From contig VXOZ01000083.1 in the NCBI GenBank assembly GCA_009839775.1, positions 1 through 6,208 on the forward strand: a DNA stretch of 6,208 nucleotides, given 5' to 3'. This DNA is from Chloroflexota bacterium. GTDB lineage: Bacteria > Chloroflexota > UBA11872 > VXOZ01. A program made the position numbers and the translations under genes. The stretch's first letter is position 1, and the number at the start of each line of letters is the position of its first letter. This document shows, piece by piece, positions 1 through 6,207 of this stretch. The notes under the pieces were generated by a model. That model worked only from the letters and a program-made list of their open reading frames with translations. It was not told where the DNA came from and searched no databases.

Positions 1-97
1 GATCGATGAGCATGCTGCCCAGTATCGCCTGTTCCGCTTCGATGTTCTGCGGCGGCAGGCGCTCCGAACTGGGATTTGCGACGTATTCGGACGCCAC
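1..97 (-). CDS. dnaB: Replicative DNA helicase DnaB, N-terminal fragment (cut by window edge)
   Basis: The reverse strand encodes 32 residues, from a GTG start at 97-95 to the left window edge. They include LPPQNIEAEQAILGSML, the conserved opening of the DnaB N-terminal domain. DnaB is the hexameric ATP-dependent helicase that unwinds DNA at the replication fork; its RecA-like motor domain would lie outside the window. The GTG start follows the rplI TAA directly (TAAGTG), and an AGAGGA ribosome binding site sits 7 nt upstream inside the end of rplI. The two genes are therefore probably one transcript with coupled translation. rplI-dnaB adjacency is common in bacteria. The fragment is short, but the match to the family start is distinctive. 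Confidence 0.9.
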   Translation of the reverse strand, partial: MASEYVANPSSERLPPQNIEAEQAILGSMLID

Positions 98-550
98 TTA
101 CGCTTCCTCTTTTTGCACGTCCACCGAAATCGCCGCTTCCACGGCGTGGCCGAGCTTGATCGAAACGGTATACGTGCCCAAGTCGCGGATGGGCTGCTCC
201 AATTCCAAGGCATGGCGATCGATCTCAATCTCGGTCTGTTCTTTAATGGCGTCGGCAATGTGCTGGCCGGTCACCGAGCCGTACAGGCGGTCCTGTTCAC
301 CGACGCGTGCCGTGATGACGACGGTCGCGCCGCTCAGCTTAGCGGCGGTATCCATGGCCTCCTGCCGTTCCGTCGCCACGCGCCGCACCGTGGCCGCCTT
401 TTGTTCTTCCCAGAGGCGCTCCGCGCCCTTGGTCGCCTTCTGCGCGAAGCCGCGGGGGATGAGAAAGTTGCGCGCGTGTCCATCGGCAACATCCTTCACC
501 TCGCCGGCCTGACCCAGGTCCGGCACGTTCTTGAGCAAGACGACACGCAT
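98..550 (-). CDS. rplI: 50S ribosomal protein bL9 (L9)
   Basis: Encodes 150 residues, the usual length for bL9, a protein of the large ribosomal subunit that binds 23S rRNA through its N-terminal domain. The N-terminal signature runs across residues 13-40 (GQAGEVKDVADGHARNFLIP and onward). A charged connecting helix covers about residues 41-72. The C-terminal domain begins near 75 and contains LYGSVT (89-94). One departure from the family pattern is His25, where Tyr or Phe normally follows the Gly of the DG[YF]xRN motif. The ATG at 550-548 has an AAGGAG ribosome binding site 8 nt upstream. In many bacteria rplI ends an rpsF-ssb-rpsR-rplI operon. Here a divergent gene lies upstream instead, so rplI seems to lead its own unit with dnaB. 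Confidence 0.97.
   Translation of the reverse strand: MRVVLLKNVPDLGQAGEVKDVADGHARNFLIPRGFAQKATKGAERLWEEQKAATVRRVATERQEAMDTAAKLSGATVVITARVGEQDRLYGSVTGQHIADAIKEQTEIEIDRHALELEQPIRDLGTYTVSIKLGHAVEAAISVDVQKEEA
105..110 (-). promoter_or_regulatory. Ribosome binding site of dnaB inside rplI
   Basis: The minus strand reads AGAGGA 7 nt before the GTG at 97-95. It lies within the last codons of rplI. It is what supports the GTG as the dnaB start and suggests translational coupling. Confidence 0.7.
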
Positions 551-558
551 AGATAAAT

Positions 559-564
559 CTCCTT
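559..564 (-). promoter_or_regulatory. Ribosome binding site of rplI
   Basis: The minus strand reads AAGGAG, a near-consensus Shine-Dalgarno sequence, with 8 nt before the ATG at 550-548. It fixes the rplI start. Confidence 0.85.
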
Positions 565-587
565 GGATTCTCTGAGGTTGTAGGGCT

Positions 588-616
588 ATAGTACTGACTC
601 ACGCAGCATGGCTCAA
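588..616 (-). promoter_or_regulatory. Candidate sigma70-type promoter for rplI-dnaB
   Basis: On the minus strand TTGAGC (616-611) is followed after exactly 17 nt by TACTAT (593-588). Each hexamer matches consensus at 4 of 6 positions. Transcription would begin around 580, giving a leader of about 30 nt before rplI. The position right behind a first-in-operon gene supports the call, but the hexamers alone are only moderate. Confidence 0.45.
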
Positions 617-623
617 GTAACTT

Positions 624-642
624 TTGCGCTAACTATTCGCAA
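624..642. promoter_or_regulatory. Inverted repeat TTGCG-N9-CGCAA in the divergent intergenic region
   Basis: Arms TTGCG (624-628) and CGCAA (638-642) form a 19-bp dyad between the divergent rplI and TPP-enzyme genes. It lies just upstream of the proposed rplI -35 box and next to a consensus TTGACA at 644-649. Size and place fit an operator for a dimeric regulator, but five-base arms can arise by chance. No regulator gene lies nearby. Confidence 0.2.
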
Positions 643-718
643 GTTGACAAGGGGCAAAGTGACGCGCAAGCTAGGTAGAGAACTCAACCACTATCCTAAC
701 ATCATTTCGCGCACCTTC

Positions 719-2377
719 ATGACTGCAACCCGTCAAGAATCGGAATTCACCGTCGCAGCCTATATCGCCAGGTTTCTCCGTCAGCAGGGCATCCAACGCT
801 TCTGGGGCATCACCGGCGGTGAGAACGTCGATCTTATCAATGCCTGCTACGCCGAGCAGATCGACTTTCAGCTTGTCCACCACGAGAATACCGCCGCCTT
901 CCTCGCCCAAAACACGGCCTTTCTCACCGGCGTGCCGTCAGTATTTCTGACCACGCTTGGTCCCGGCGCCACGAACATCATCAACGCCGTAGCCGACGCG
1001 TATCTGGCGCGGCTTCCGCTCATCGTCATCACCGCCGACTTTGAAGACCCCACCGTGGAGTTTGCCACGCACCAGAACGCCCCGCTGCTGGAGCTCTTGC
1101 GTCCCATCACCAAGTGGAACGTGCGCCTGACGCCCGCCAATACGGCAGACTCGCTCGCCTACGCCTGGGCGGTGGCGGCGCAAGGTCGTCCCGGTCCGGT
1201 GCACCTGGCGCTGCCGGCGGCAGTGGCCCGCCAGACCATCGCTGCCGTGCCGTTGCAGGCCTCCGCCCGGCCGACCGGCATCATGGACGCGGCGCCATTG
1301 CCCCACACCGCGCACGCGCGCCTGACCACCTGCGACGCGCCGGTCGTTGTTCTGGGACTGGAGGCCAACCACCGCCTCAGCCAGGAAGCAATCGTGGCGT
1401 TGGTGGACCAATGGGGCGCGCCGGTGGTCAATATGCCCATGAGCAAGGGCATTTTTCCGGAAGACCACCCGCTCTTTGCCGGGATTCACAGCGTGTACGG
1501 CTATGCCATCGTGGATGAGTTTCTCGCTCAGGCCGATTGTATCCTGGCCGTGGGATTAGACGGTTCCGACTTCATCCATCCTTGGCAAACAGAGGCCACT
1601 ACCATCGCCATCCATCCGCATACCGAGGTTGACTCTGCATTCGGCGCGGACTACGTGCTGGTGGGCGACCTGGATGCTACGGTGCGCAGATTGACGCCGG
1701 AACTCACCCATCAAGGCGACTGGGGCCCGCGCGCGGCGGCGGCGTGCCGCGCCAAGATACAGCAGCGCTTAGCGCCCAAGGACACGGGTGAAGCTACTGC
1801 GTCTTTGACAAAGGCAGCCGTTGCCCCGCAAGCCGTACTCGCCACGCTCCGCGATCTGACCCCGCCGGAGACCATCTTCGCTTGCGACGTGGGGTCGCAC
1901 AAGCTGCTCTCGTGCCAAATGTGGCAAAGCACGCAGCCGCAGACGTTTCTGGTCTCCAACGGCCTCTCGACCATGGGCTTCGGCGTGCCGGCAGCCTTGG
2001 CCGCGAAGCTCTGCGACCCCGAGCGTCCGGTGGTCTGCGTGACCGGCGACGGCGGCCTGCTGATGTACGCTGGCGAATTGGAAACCGTCAAGCGACTCGC
2101 GCCGCCGAGTAACGCCCCGTTCGTCATCGTCGTGTTCGTGGACTCCACCTTGGCCCTGATTCGCACCAAGTCGGAAGAGCGAGGCTATGCTGGCATTGAG
2201 AATGACTTCGGGCATACCGATTACGTGAAACTGGCGGCGGCATTTGACCTGCCTGCCATCCACATCCAGAGCGAAGACGAATGCGCCGCCAAGCTCCAAG
2301 AAGCGCTGGCCCTGAACCGGCCGGTGCTGGTGGCAGTTGAGATCGACGTAGACGAATACCGCCACATGGGTGGCTGA
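719..2377 (+). CDS. Thiamine-diphosphate-dependent enzyme, acetolactate synthase/benzoylformate decarboxylase-like
   Basis: Encodes 552 residues with the three-domain layout of cytosolic TPP enzymes. The N-terminal Pyr domain (about 8-170) contains HHENTAAF with Glu56, the cofactor-activating glutamate, and GPGAT at 81-85. The central domain covers about 205-325. The C-terminal PP domain contains the TPP/Mg-binding motif beginning GDG (443-445). The motif's closing NN is replaced by Val-Asp (VFVDS, Asp475), so Asp444 and Asp475 are the likely metal ligands; Asp is also seen here in some family members. Such enzymes decarboxylate or ligate 2-oxo acids; the substrate is not evident, and no small regulatory subunit follows, so anabolic IlvB is unlikely. 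The frame stays open back to ATG 608. I chose ATG 719 because family members start shortly before this helix and the extra 37 residues look non-coding. Neither start has a clear ribosome binding site. The amidase gene follows after 28 nt. Confidence 0.85.
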   Translation: MTATRQESEFTVAAYIARFLRQQGIQRFWGITGGENVDLINACYAEQIDFQLVHHENTAAFLAQNTAFLTGVPSVFLTTLGPGATNIINAVADAYLARLPLIVITADFEDPTVEFATHQNAPLLELLRPITKWNVRLTPANTADSLAYAWAVAAQGRPGPVHLALPAAVARQTIAAVPLQASARPTGIMDAAPLPHTAHARLTTCDAPVVVLGLEANHRLSQEAIVALVDQWGAPVVNMPMSKGIFPEDHPLFAGIHSVYGYAIVDEFLAQADCILAVGLDGSDFIHPWQTEATTIAIHPHTEVDSAFGADYVLVGDLDATVRRLTPELTHQGDWGPRAAAACRAKIQQRLAPKDTGEATASLTKAAVAPQAVLATLRDLTPPETIFACDVGSHKLLSCQMWQSTQPQTFLVSNGLSTMGFGVPAALAAKLCDPERPVVCVTGDGGLLMYAGELETVKRLAPPSNAPFVIVVFVDSTLALIRTKSEERGYAGIENDFGHTDYVKLAAAFDLPAIHIQSEDECAAKLQEALALNRPVLVAVEIDVDEYRHMGG

Positions 2378-2388
2378 CCCGCGCTTGA

Positions 2389-2397
2389 AAGGAAGGG
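2389..2397 (+). promoter_or_regulatory. Ribosome binding site of the amidase gene
   Basis: The purine run AAGGAAGGG ends 8 nt before ATG 2406. It decides between that ATG and an in-frame GTG at 2370, which overlaps the end of the TPP-enzyme gene and has no such site. Confidence 0.65.
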
Positions 2398-2405
2398 TGC
2401 GTTCC

Positions 2406-3374
2406 ATGGCTACCGTTCACAGACACGAACCGAGCATCTACTACTACACGTTCGGCCCGAATGAGCCGGCCTTGCACATCAATGCCGGTGACCACGTCAT
2501 CGTGCAGACGGTGGATGCCGGCCATTGGGACCGCAACGGCGAGGAACTCGCTGCTGAAAAGCGCTACTCTCGCCCCGATACCGAATACCGCCAGGCCAAT
2601 CCCCAGGTCGGTCCTTACTACGTCGAGGAAGCTGAAGTGGGAGACATTCTGTGCGTCCGCATCCACCGGGTAGACCTGAATCGCGACTGGGCCTTTTCGC
2701 GCTACAATCCCGGCTTTGGCAACATGGGCGTGGAGGACTACCCCGGCGGGCCCACCGGTCTCAACGAACCCTTGCCGCAGAAGTACTACCATTGGGAAAT
2801 CGACCTTGAGAGTCAGATGGCGACTCTCGACTTGCCGGAGAGTAAGCTCGGCAGCATCACCATTCCCTGCCATCCCTTTCTCGGCTGTATCGGTGTGGCA
2901 CCGCGCTTCGGCGAGCACATCAGCACGCTCTCGTCTGCCAACCACGGCGGCAACATGGACTGCGTGGATACCGGACCCGGCACGACCGTCTATCTGCCGG
3001 TATTCGTGAAGGGCGCCTATCTGCAGTTTGCCGACGTACACGCCGCGCAGGGCGACGGCGAGCTCTGCGGCGTGGCTTTAGAGACCTGTGCAGAGGTAGA
3101 AGTGGAAGTGGAGGTGCGCAAGAGCGGGGGGCCGATCTACTGGCCGCGCTTCGAGGACGACGAATGGATCATGGTCGCGGCCAACACCCGCCCCCTCATG
3201 GACGCCTACAAGATCGCCCACGTGGAGCTCATCCGCTGGCTCGCCAGCGACTATGGCTTCGACCTCTGGGACGCCTTCCAAGTCGTCTCCCAGGTGGGCC
3301 GCACCCGCGTCGGCAACGTGGTGGATCCGAATTTTACTGTGGTCGCTAAGTTTCCCAAGCGGTACCTGCCGTAG
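2406..3374 (+). CDS. Acetamidase/formamidase family amidase
   Basis: Encodes 322 residues, close to the usual length for the acetamidase/formamidase family (FmdA/AmdA), which hydrolyses short amides to a carboxylic acid and ammonia in the cytoplasm. Family landmarks appear in order: the N-terminal beta-rich part with AGDHVIVQTVDA (27-38), HPFLGCIGVAP (156-166), the core SANHGGNMD (177-185), the LPVFVKGA strand (197-204) and DVHAAQGDGE (210-219). The last motif is usually preceded by Gly; here it is Ala209. A VEVEVEV strand at 231-237 follows. There is no signal peptide. The gene begins 28 nt after the TPP-enzyme gene and has a strong ribosome binding site, so the two probably share a transcript. 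The exact amide substrate cannot be inferred; family annotation is much safer than the reaction. Confidence 0.92.
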   Translation: MATVHRHEPSIYYYTFGPNEPALHINAGDHVIVQTVDAGHWDRNGEELAAEKRYSRPDTEYRQANPQVGPYYVEEAEVGDILCVRIHRVDLNRDWAFSRYNPGFGNMGVEDYPGGPTGLNEPLPQKYYHWEIDLESQMATLDLPESKLGSITIPCHPFLGCIGVAPRFGEHISTLSSANHGGNMDCVDTGPGTTVYLPVFVKGAYLQFADVHAAQGDGELCGVALETCAEVEVEVEVRKSGGPIYWPRFEDDEWIMVAANTRPLMDAYKIAHVELIRWLASDYGFDLWDAFQVVSQVGRTRVGNVVDPNFTVVAKFPKRYLP

Positions 3375-3429
3375 CAGAATTGGGCACTAGCATAGCAGTC
3401 CATGGCAGTTTCTGGGTGGTATGCTAATA

Positions 3430-3448
3430 GGGGAGTATAGTGTTCCCC
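3430..3448 (+). promoter_or_regulatory. Candidate promoter/operator of the hepT-mntA pair
   Basis: A GGGGA (3430-3434) and TCCCC (3444-3448) inverted repeat encloses TATAGT (3436-3441), a 5-of-6 match to a -10 box. No good -35 hexamer is found 16-18 nt upstream. A second dyad, TAGCATA (3388-3394) and TATGCTA (3420-3426), flanks that space. A -10 box inside a dyad just before a toxin-antitoxin pair would suit repression by a complex, but no DNA-binding domain is visible in either protein. Confidence 0.3.
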
Positions 3449-3477
3449 AGTAAGAGGGGTAAGGCCGGGCACAGGAC

Positions 3478-3825
3478 ATGACGGATGAGGATCGAGTCCG
3501 GTTGCGCCACATGGTGGACGCTGCGCAGAAGGCCGTAGCCCTGGTTGCCGGCATTTCCTTGGAGCAATACACGGCTGCAGACAGTTTTCCGCTGCGCTTC
3601 GCCACGGAACGGTCGCTAGAGATTGTCGGCGAAGCGGCGAGACATGTATCGAACGAATTCAAAGCACTGCATCCGAGTGTGCCGTGGCGACAAGTAATGG
3701 GCATGCGCAATCATATAGTACACGGGTACATGACGACCGAAGACGAACTCGTCTGGCGAACAGCAGTGGAACACGCGCCGCGTCTCTTGCGGCAACTAGA
3801 GGAAATATTGGGAAGCGCGTCATGA
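3478..3825 (+). CDS. hepT: HepT-like HEPN-domain RNase toxin (DUF86)
   Basis: Encodes 115 residues, the normal size for HepT. HEPN ribonuclease toxins cleave RNA using the RX4HXY motif, seen intact here as RNHIVHGY (Arg77, His82, Tyr84). The family pattern is also clear earlier: an N-terminal DRVRLRHMVDAA helix, the central LEIVGEAARHVS (48-58) and PWRQVMGMRN (69-78). The protein looks all-helical and cytosolic. The motif tyrosine is the residue that the partner MntA AMPylates in the characterised Shewanella system. The gene overlaps mntA by 4 nt (ATGA), giving coupled translation with the toxin first. The start at ATG 3478 matches family N termini; the nearest AGGA is too close and AAGAGGGG is 18 nt away, so the ribosome binding site is weak. 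Confidence 0.92.
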   Translation: MTDEDRVRLRHMVDAAQKAVALVAGISLEQYTAADSFPLRFATERSLEIVGEAARHVSNEFKALHPSVPWRQVMGMRNHIVHGYMTTEDELVWRTAVEHAPRLLRQLEEILGSAS

Positions 3826-4169
3826 TTCCCACGCGAGAGTACGTATTGGAAGAGCTTTTCAAGGTCCGCGCGACGCTGCGGTCCTTTGGCGTTCGCCGGA
3901 TAGCGGTCTTTGGTTCGGTTGCCCGCAACACTGCACGCGCCGACAGCGATATAGATATCGTTGTGGACATTCCGCGCGGGCAGATCACGCTTGAGAACTT
4001 CTTCGGACTCCAAGACTTTCTCAGTGATCACTTTCAGCGGAAAGTAGACGTAATTACGGAGAGTAGCATCAAGCCCTTCGCGCGTGACTTGGTCATGCGG
4101 GACGCGGCTTTTCTCGAGGGACTGCGGGAGCCTGAGCCGCAAGAAGAAAAAGCGCTTTCGAAAGCGTAG
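3822..4169 (+). CDS. mntA: MntA-like minimal nucleotidyltransferase antitoxin
   Basis: Encodes 115 residues of the minimal nucleotidyltransferase fold (pol-beta superfamily). The catalytic GSX10DXD motif is complete: Gly31-Ser32, ten residues, then Asp43 and Asp45; Asp76 in RKVDVI supplies the third acidic residue. In the established HepT-MntA system this enzyme transfers AMP groups from ATP to the tyrosine of the toxin's RX4HXY motif and so neutralises it. The ATG at 3822 overlaps the hepT stop in ATGA. The frame is open upstream to 3684, but that part lies inside hepT and is not family-like. The C-terminal tail (about 101-115) is Glu/Lys-rich. All catalytic residues are present, so the pair looks functional. 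Confidence 0.92.
   Translation: MIPTREYVLEELFKVRATLRSFGVRRIAVFGSVARNTARADSDIDIVVDIPRGQITLENFFGLQDFLSDHFQRKVDVITESSIKPFARDLVMRDAAFLEGLREPEPQEEKALSKA
4153..4166. repeat. Perfect 14-bp palindrome at the end of mntA
   Basis: CGCTTTCGAAAGCG is its own reverse complement and overlaps the last mntA codons. No T-run follows, and there is no loop other than the centre of the stem, so it does not look like an intrinsic terminator. A protein-binding site or chance are both possible. It is directly visible in sequence; only its role is unknown. Confidence 0.4.
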
Positions 4170-4249
4170 CGGCGGTGCCTGCATTGAGCCTTCAGAACTG
4201 GTGATCAGTTAGGTAGAAATGTAGAGTCTTCAAGTACAGAGCTTACGCT

Positions 4250-5821
4250 ATGACTTTTGACCTCCTCATCCGCAACGGCCGTGTCATCGACGGGCTGGGC
4301 AACCCGTGGTTTCGGGCCGATGTGGGCATTACGCAGGGCCGCATTGCCGCCGTGGGACGCTTGGCGTCGAGTAACGCGGAGACCGTGATTGATGCCGAGG
4401 GCCACATCGTATGCCCTGGCTTCATCGATGTCCACAATCACTCCGACCTGATTCTGTTGCGTGAGCCGGACCAAACCCCCAAAGTCGCGCAGGGCATCAC
4501 CACCGAGATTCTCGGTTCCGACGGCATCGGCTACGCGCCCATGTCGCCCAAGCACCTGCGCGAGACCACGCAACTCTACCACGCCATCAACGGCGGCCTG
4601 CCGCAGGACGTGCCTCTGTGGCAGACCATACCGGAGTACTTGGATCGCTTCGACGGGAAAGTTGCCGTCAATGTTGCCTTCCAGGTGCCGCACAATGCGC
4701 TGCGGTTAGCGGTGATTGGCTGGGAGAACCGGGCCGCGACCGAGGATGACCTCAAGCAGATGGCGCGCCTGGCCGCGGAGGCGATGGAACAAGGTTGCGT
4801 GGGCTTTGCGACAGGTCTTTCGTACCATCCGCACGTATTCTGCGGGTTGGAGGAACTCGTCGCTGTCAGCCAGGCCGTAGCCGCCTATGGCGGCGTCTAC
4901 AACACGCACATGCGCTACCATCTGGGCGACCAGTTCCTGGACCCAGTGCACGAGACGCTGGACGTAGCGCGCCAAGCCGACATTCCCGTCCACATCGCCC
5001 ACTATCTCATCTCCGGCGTGCACACGTGGGGGCTCAGCAGCCAGCGGCTGGCGCTCGTGGACTCCGCCCGCGCCGAGGGACTCGATGTCACGTTCGATGC
5101 CTACTGCTATCCCGCCGGTTCGACCACCGGCATGTTTGTACTGCCACTCTGGATGGGCGCCGATGGGCCGCAGGCTATGCTCAAGCGCGTGCGCTCGCCC
5201 AACGTGATGGCACAAATCCTCGATGAGATTGAAGGCCGCGAGCGCGATTTCTACGCCCGCATGCAGATCACGCACATCGGCCCGGAGCGCTACCGGGAAT
5301 GGGAAGGCCGCCGCCTGGCGGACGTGGCCGATGAAGTGGGCGAAGCGCCAGACGCGCTGCTGCTGCGGCTGCTCGATGAAACGGCGTTGGAACTCGGTTT
5401 CACGTTCCATTTCGGCAACGAGGCGGACGTGCAGGCCATTATCCAGCACCCGGCGCACATAGGCTCCACGGATGCCATCATGATGGGGAGTTCACCCCAT
5501 CCCCGTGCCTACGGCACCTACCCGCGCTTCCTCGGTCACTACACCCGCGAACTTGGCCTCTTCACGCTGGAAGACGCCATCCGCCGCTTCACCGGCTTCC
5601 CCGCGCAGCGCTTTGGCTTGTCCGACCGCGGCATCATTCGCACCGGTATGGCCGCCGACATCGTGGTCTTCGATCCCGCCACCATCATTGACCGGTCTAC
5701 CTTCGAAGACCCGCGTCAGTATCCCGTCGGCATCGACCACGTGCTCGTCAACGGCACGCCCGTCATCGCCGACGGCACCCCCACCGGCGCCCGCCCGGGC
5801 CGGGCGCTCCAACGGGGTTAG
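4250..5821 (+). CDS. D-aminoacylase family amidohydrolase (N-acyl-D-amino-acid deacylase-like)
   Basis: Encodes 523 residues, within the usual family range. The family hydrolyses N-acyl-D-amino acids and related amides with zinc in a TIM-barrel site. An N-terminal beta domain (LLIRNGRVIDGLG, 5-17) leads into PGFIDVHNHSD (56-66) with the HxH ligands His62 and His64. Further expected residues are His220 (NTHMRYH), His251 (HIAHYL) and Asp408 (IGSTDAI); the C-terminal part with GMAADIVVFDP (466-476) closes the beta domain. In the GVTTEVVGNCG-type motif of characterised D-aminoacylases a Cys binds metal; here the matching stretch is GITTEILGSDG, placing Asp91 there. Substrate may therefore differ. 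No signal peptide is seen. The gene starts 80 nt after mntA without a clear ribosome binding site. An AACTG/CAGTT dyad at 4196-4210 lies in that gap. Confidence 0.88.
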   Translation: MTFDLLIRNGRVIDGLGNPWFRADVGITQGRIAAVGRLASSNAETVIDAEGHIVCPGFIDVHNHSDLILLREPDQTPKVAQGITTEILGSDGIGYAPMSPKHLRETTQLYHAINGGLPQDVPLWQTIPEYLDRFDGKVAVNVAFQVPHNALRLAVIGWENRAATEDDLKQMARLAAEAMEQGCVGFATGLSYHPHVFCGLEELVAVSQAVAAYGGVYNTHMRYHLGDQFLDPVHETLDVARQADIPVHIAHYLISGVHTWGLSSQRLALVDSARAEGLDVTFDAYCYPAGSTTGMFVLPLWMGADGPQAMLKRVRSPNVMAQILDEIEGRERDFYARMQITHIGPERYREWEGRRLADVADEVGEAPDALLLRLLDETALELGFTFHFGNEADVQAIIQHPAHIGSTDAIMMGSSPHPRAYGTYPRFLGHYTRELGLFTLEDAIRRFTGFPAQRFGLSDRGIIRTGMAADIVVFDPATIIDRSTFEDPRQYPVGIDHVLVNGTPVIADGTPTGARPGRALQRG

Positions 5822-5968
5822 CCCTATTCCCGACTGACGCCTTCTCTGAATGGGGGCTGAACGGCGCCTCGCCTGGCTGACGATTCCCCCAATCCGCGTC
5901 GCGAGCGCTTGCACGGTTTCCCGTTCCCATCCTCTGTGTGAATTCCTAGATTCTGGCGCATAATGGCG

Positions 5969-5991
5969 GCACGCCGCGTGCACGTCCGTGC
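5969..5991. repeat. Alternating GCACG/CGTGC hairpin cluster
   Basis: GCACG (5969-5973), CGTGC (5977-5981), an overlapping GCACG (5980-5984) and CGTGC (5987-5991) can form two mutually exclusive short stems with loops of 3 and 2 nt. No T-run follows. It may be a transcript-end or processing structure, or chance in GC-rich DNA. Confidence 0.25.
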
Positions 5992-6086
5992 TGTATTCTC
6001 TAGCAGTGCAGTACCTGCGCAAACCCGTACATGAAGGTATGTGTTGAAGTTTATCCAACAATAGCCTGAGTTAAATGCCTATTTTC

Positions 6087-6116
6087 TTGAAAATAATGAT
6101 AATGTTCTAGTATATA
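6087..6116 (+). promoter_or_regulatory. Weak candidate promoter in AT-rich region
   Basis: TTGAAA (6087-6092; 5 of 6) is followed after 18 nt by TATATA (6111-6116; 4 of 6). AT-rich DNA yields such matches easily, so this ranks below the element at 6179-6207. Confidence 0.25.
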
Positions 6117-6140
6117 AGTTTCATTCTTCAAAAAGGTGCG

Positions 6141-6162
6141 CTATACTCTCCAAAAGGTATAG
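6141..6162. promoter_or_regulatory. CTATAC-N10-GTATAG dyad, possible operator
   Basis: Perfect 6-bp arms (6141-6146 and 6157-6162) form a 22-bp dyad located 16 nt before a strong promoter-like element. Size and position suit a dimeric transcription regulator acting on a gene beyond the right edge. No candidate regulator is encoded in the window. Confidence 0.35.
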
Positions 6163-6178
6163 GATTCTAAACATGCGG

Positions 6179-6207
6179 TTGGGGGAGGTTAGCAAAACCG
6201 CTATAAT
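6179..6207 (+). promoter_or_regulatory. Candidate sigma70-type promoter reading out of the window
   Basis: TTGGGG (6179-6184) and a perfect TATAAT (6202-6207) are separated by exactly 17 nt. The -35 box matches only at TTG, but the -10 box is full consensus. Transcription would start a few bases past the window end. The AT-rich setting and the dyad just upstream support a real control region. Confidence 0.5.

Noticed and set aside
644..677. TTGACA (644-649) with TAGGTA (672-677) as a promoter for the TPP-enzyme gene
   Set aside because: The spacer of 22 nt is too long for a sigma70 promoter, and at 17 nt the sequence is CAAGCT, a poor -10 box.
608..718. In-frame N-terminal extension of the TPP enzyme from ATG 608
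   Set aside because: It would add 37 residues not seen at family N termini, lacks a ribosome binding site and overlaps the proposed rplI promoter. It stays possible, since ATG 719 also lacks a clear site.
2370..2405. GTG start at 2370 for the amidase
   Set aside because: It overlaps the upstream stop region and has no ribosome binding site, while ATG 2406 has AAGGAAGGG at good spacing and a family-like N terminus.
3684..3821. Extended start for mntA inside hepT
   Set aside because: The extra 46 residues are hepT read in another frame and unlike MntA; the ATGA overlap start at 3822 is much more natural.
4706..5458. Long minus-strand open frame (250 codons) within the deacylase gene
   Set aside because: It mirrors the strongly supported plus-strand gene and arises from GC-rich codon usage; no motifs are visible.
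5851..5891. TGGGGG/CCCCCA pairing as terminator of the deacylase gene
   Set aside because: The loop is 29 nt and no T-run follows on the plus strand, so it does not meet the form of an intrinsic terminator.
5492..6061. Long open frame on the minus strand spanning the deacylase end and intergenic DNA
   Set aside because: Most of it is antisense to the deacylase gene, its composition follows the GC-rich third-base pattern of that gene, and its product resembles no family I know.
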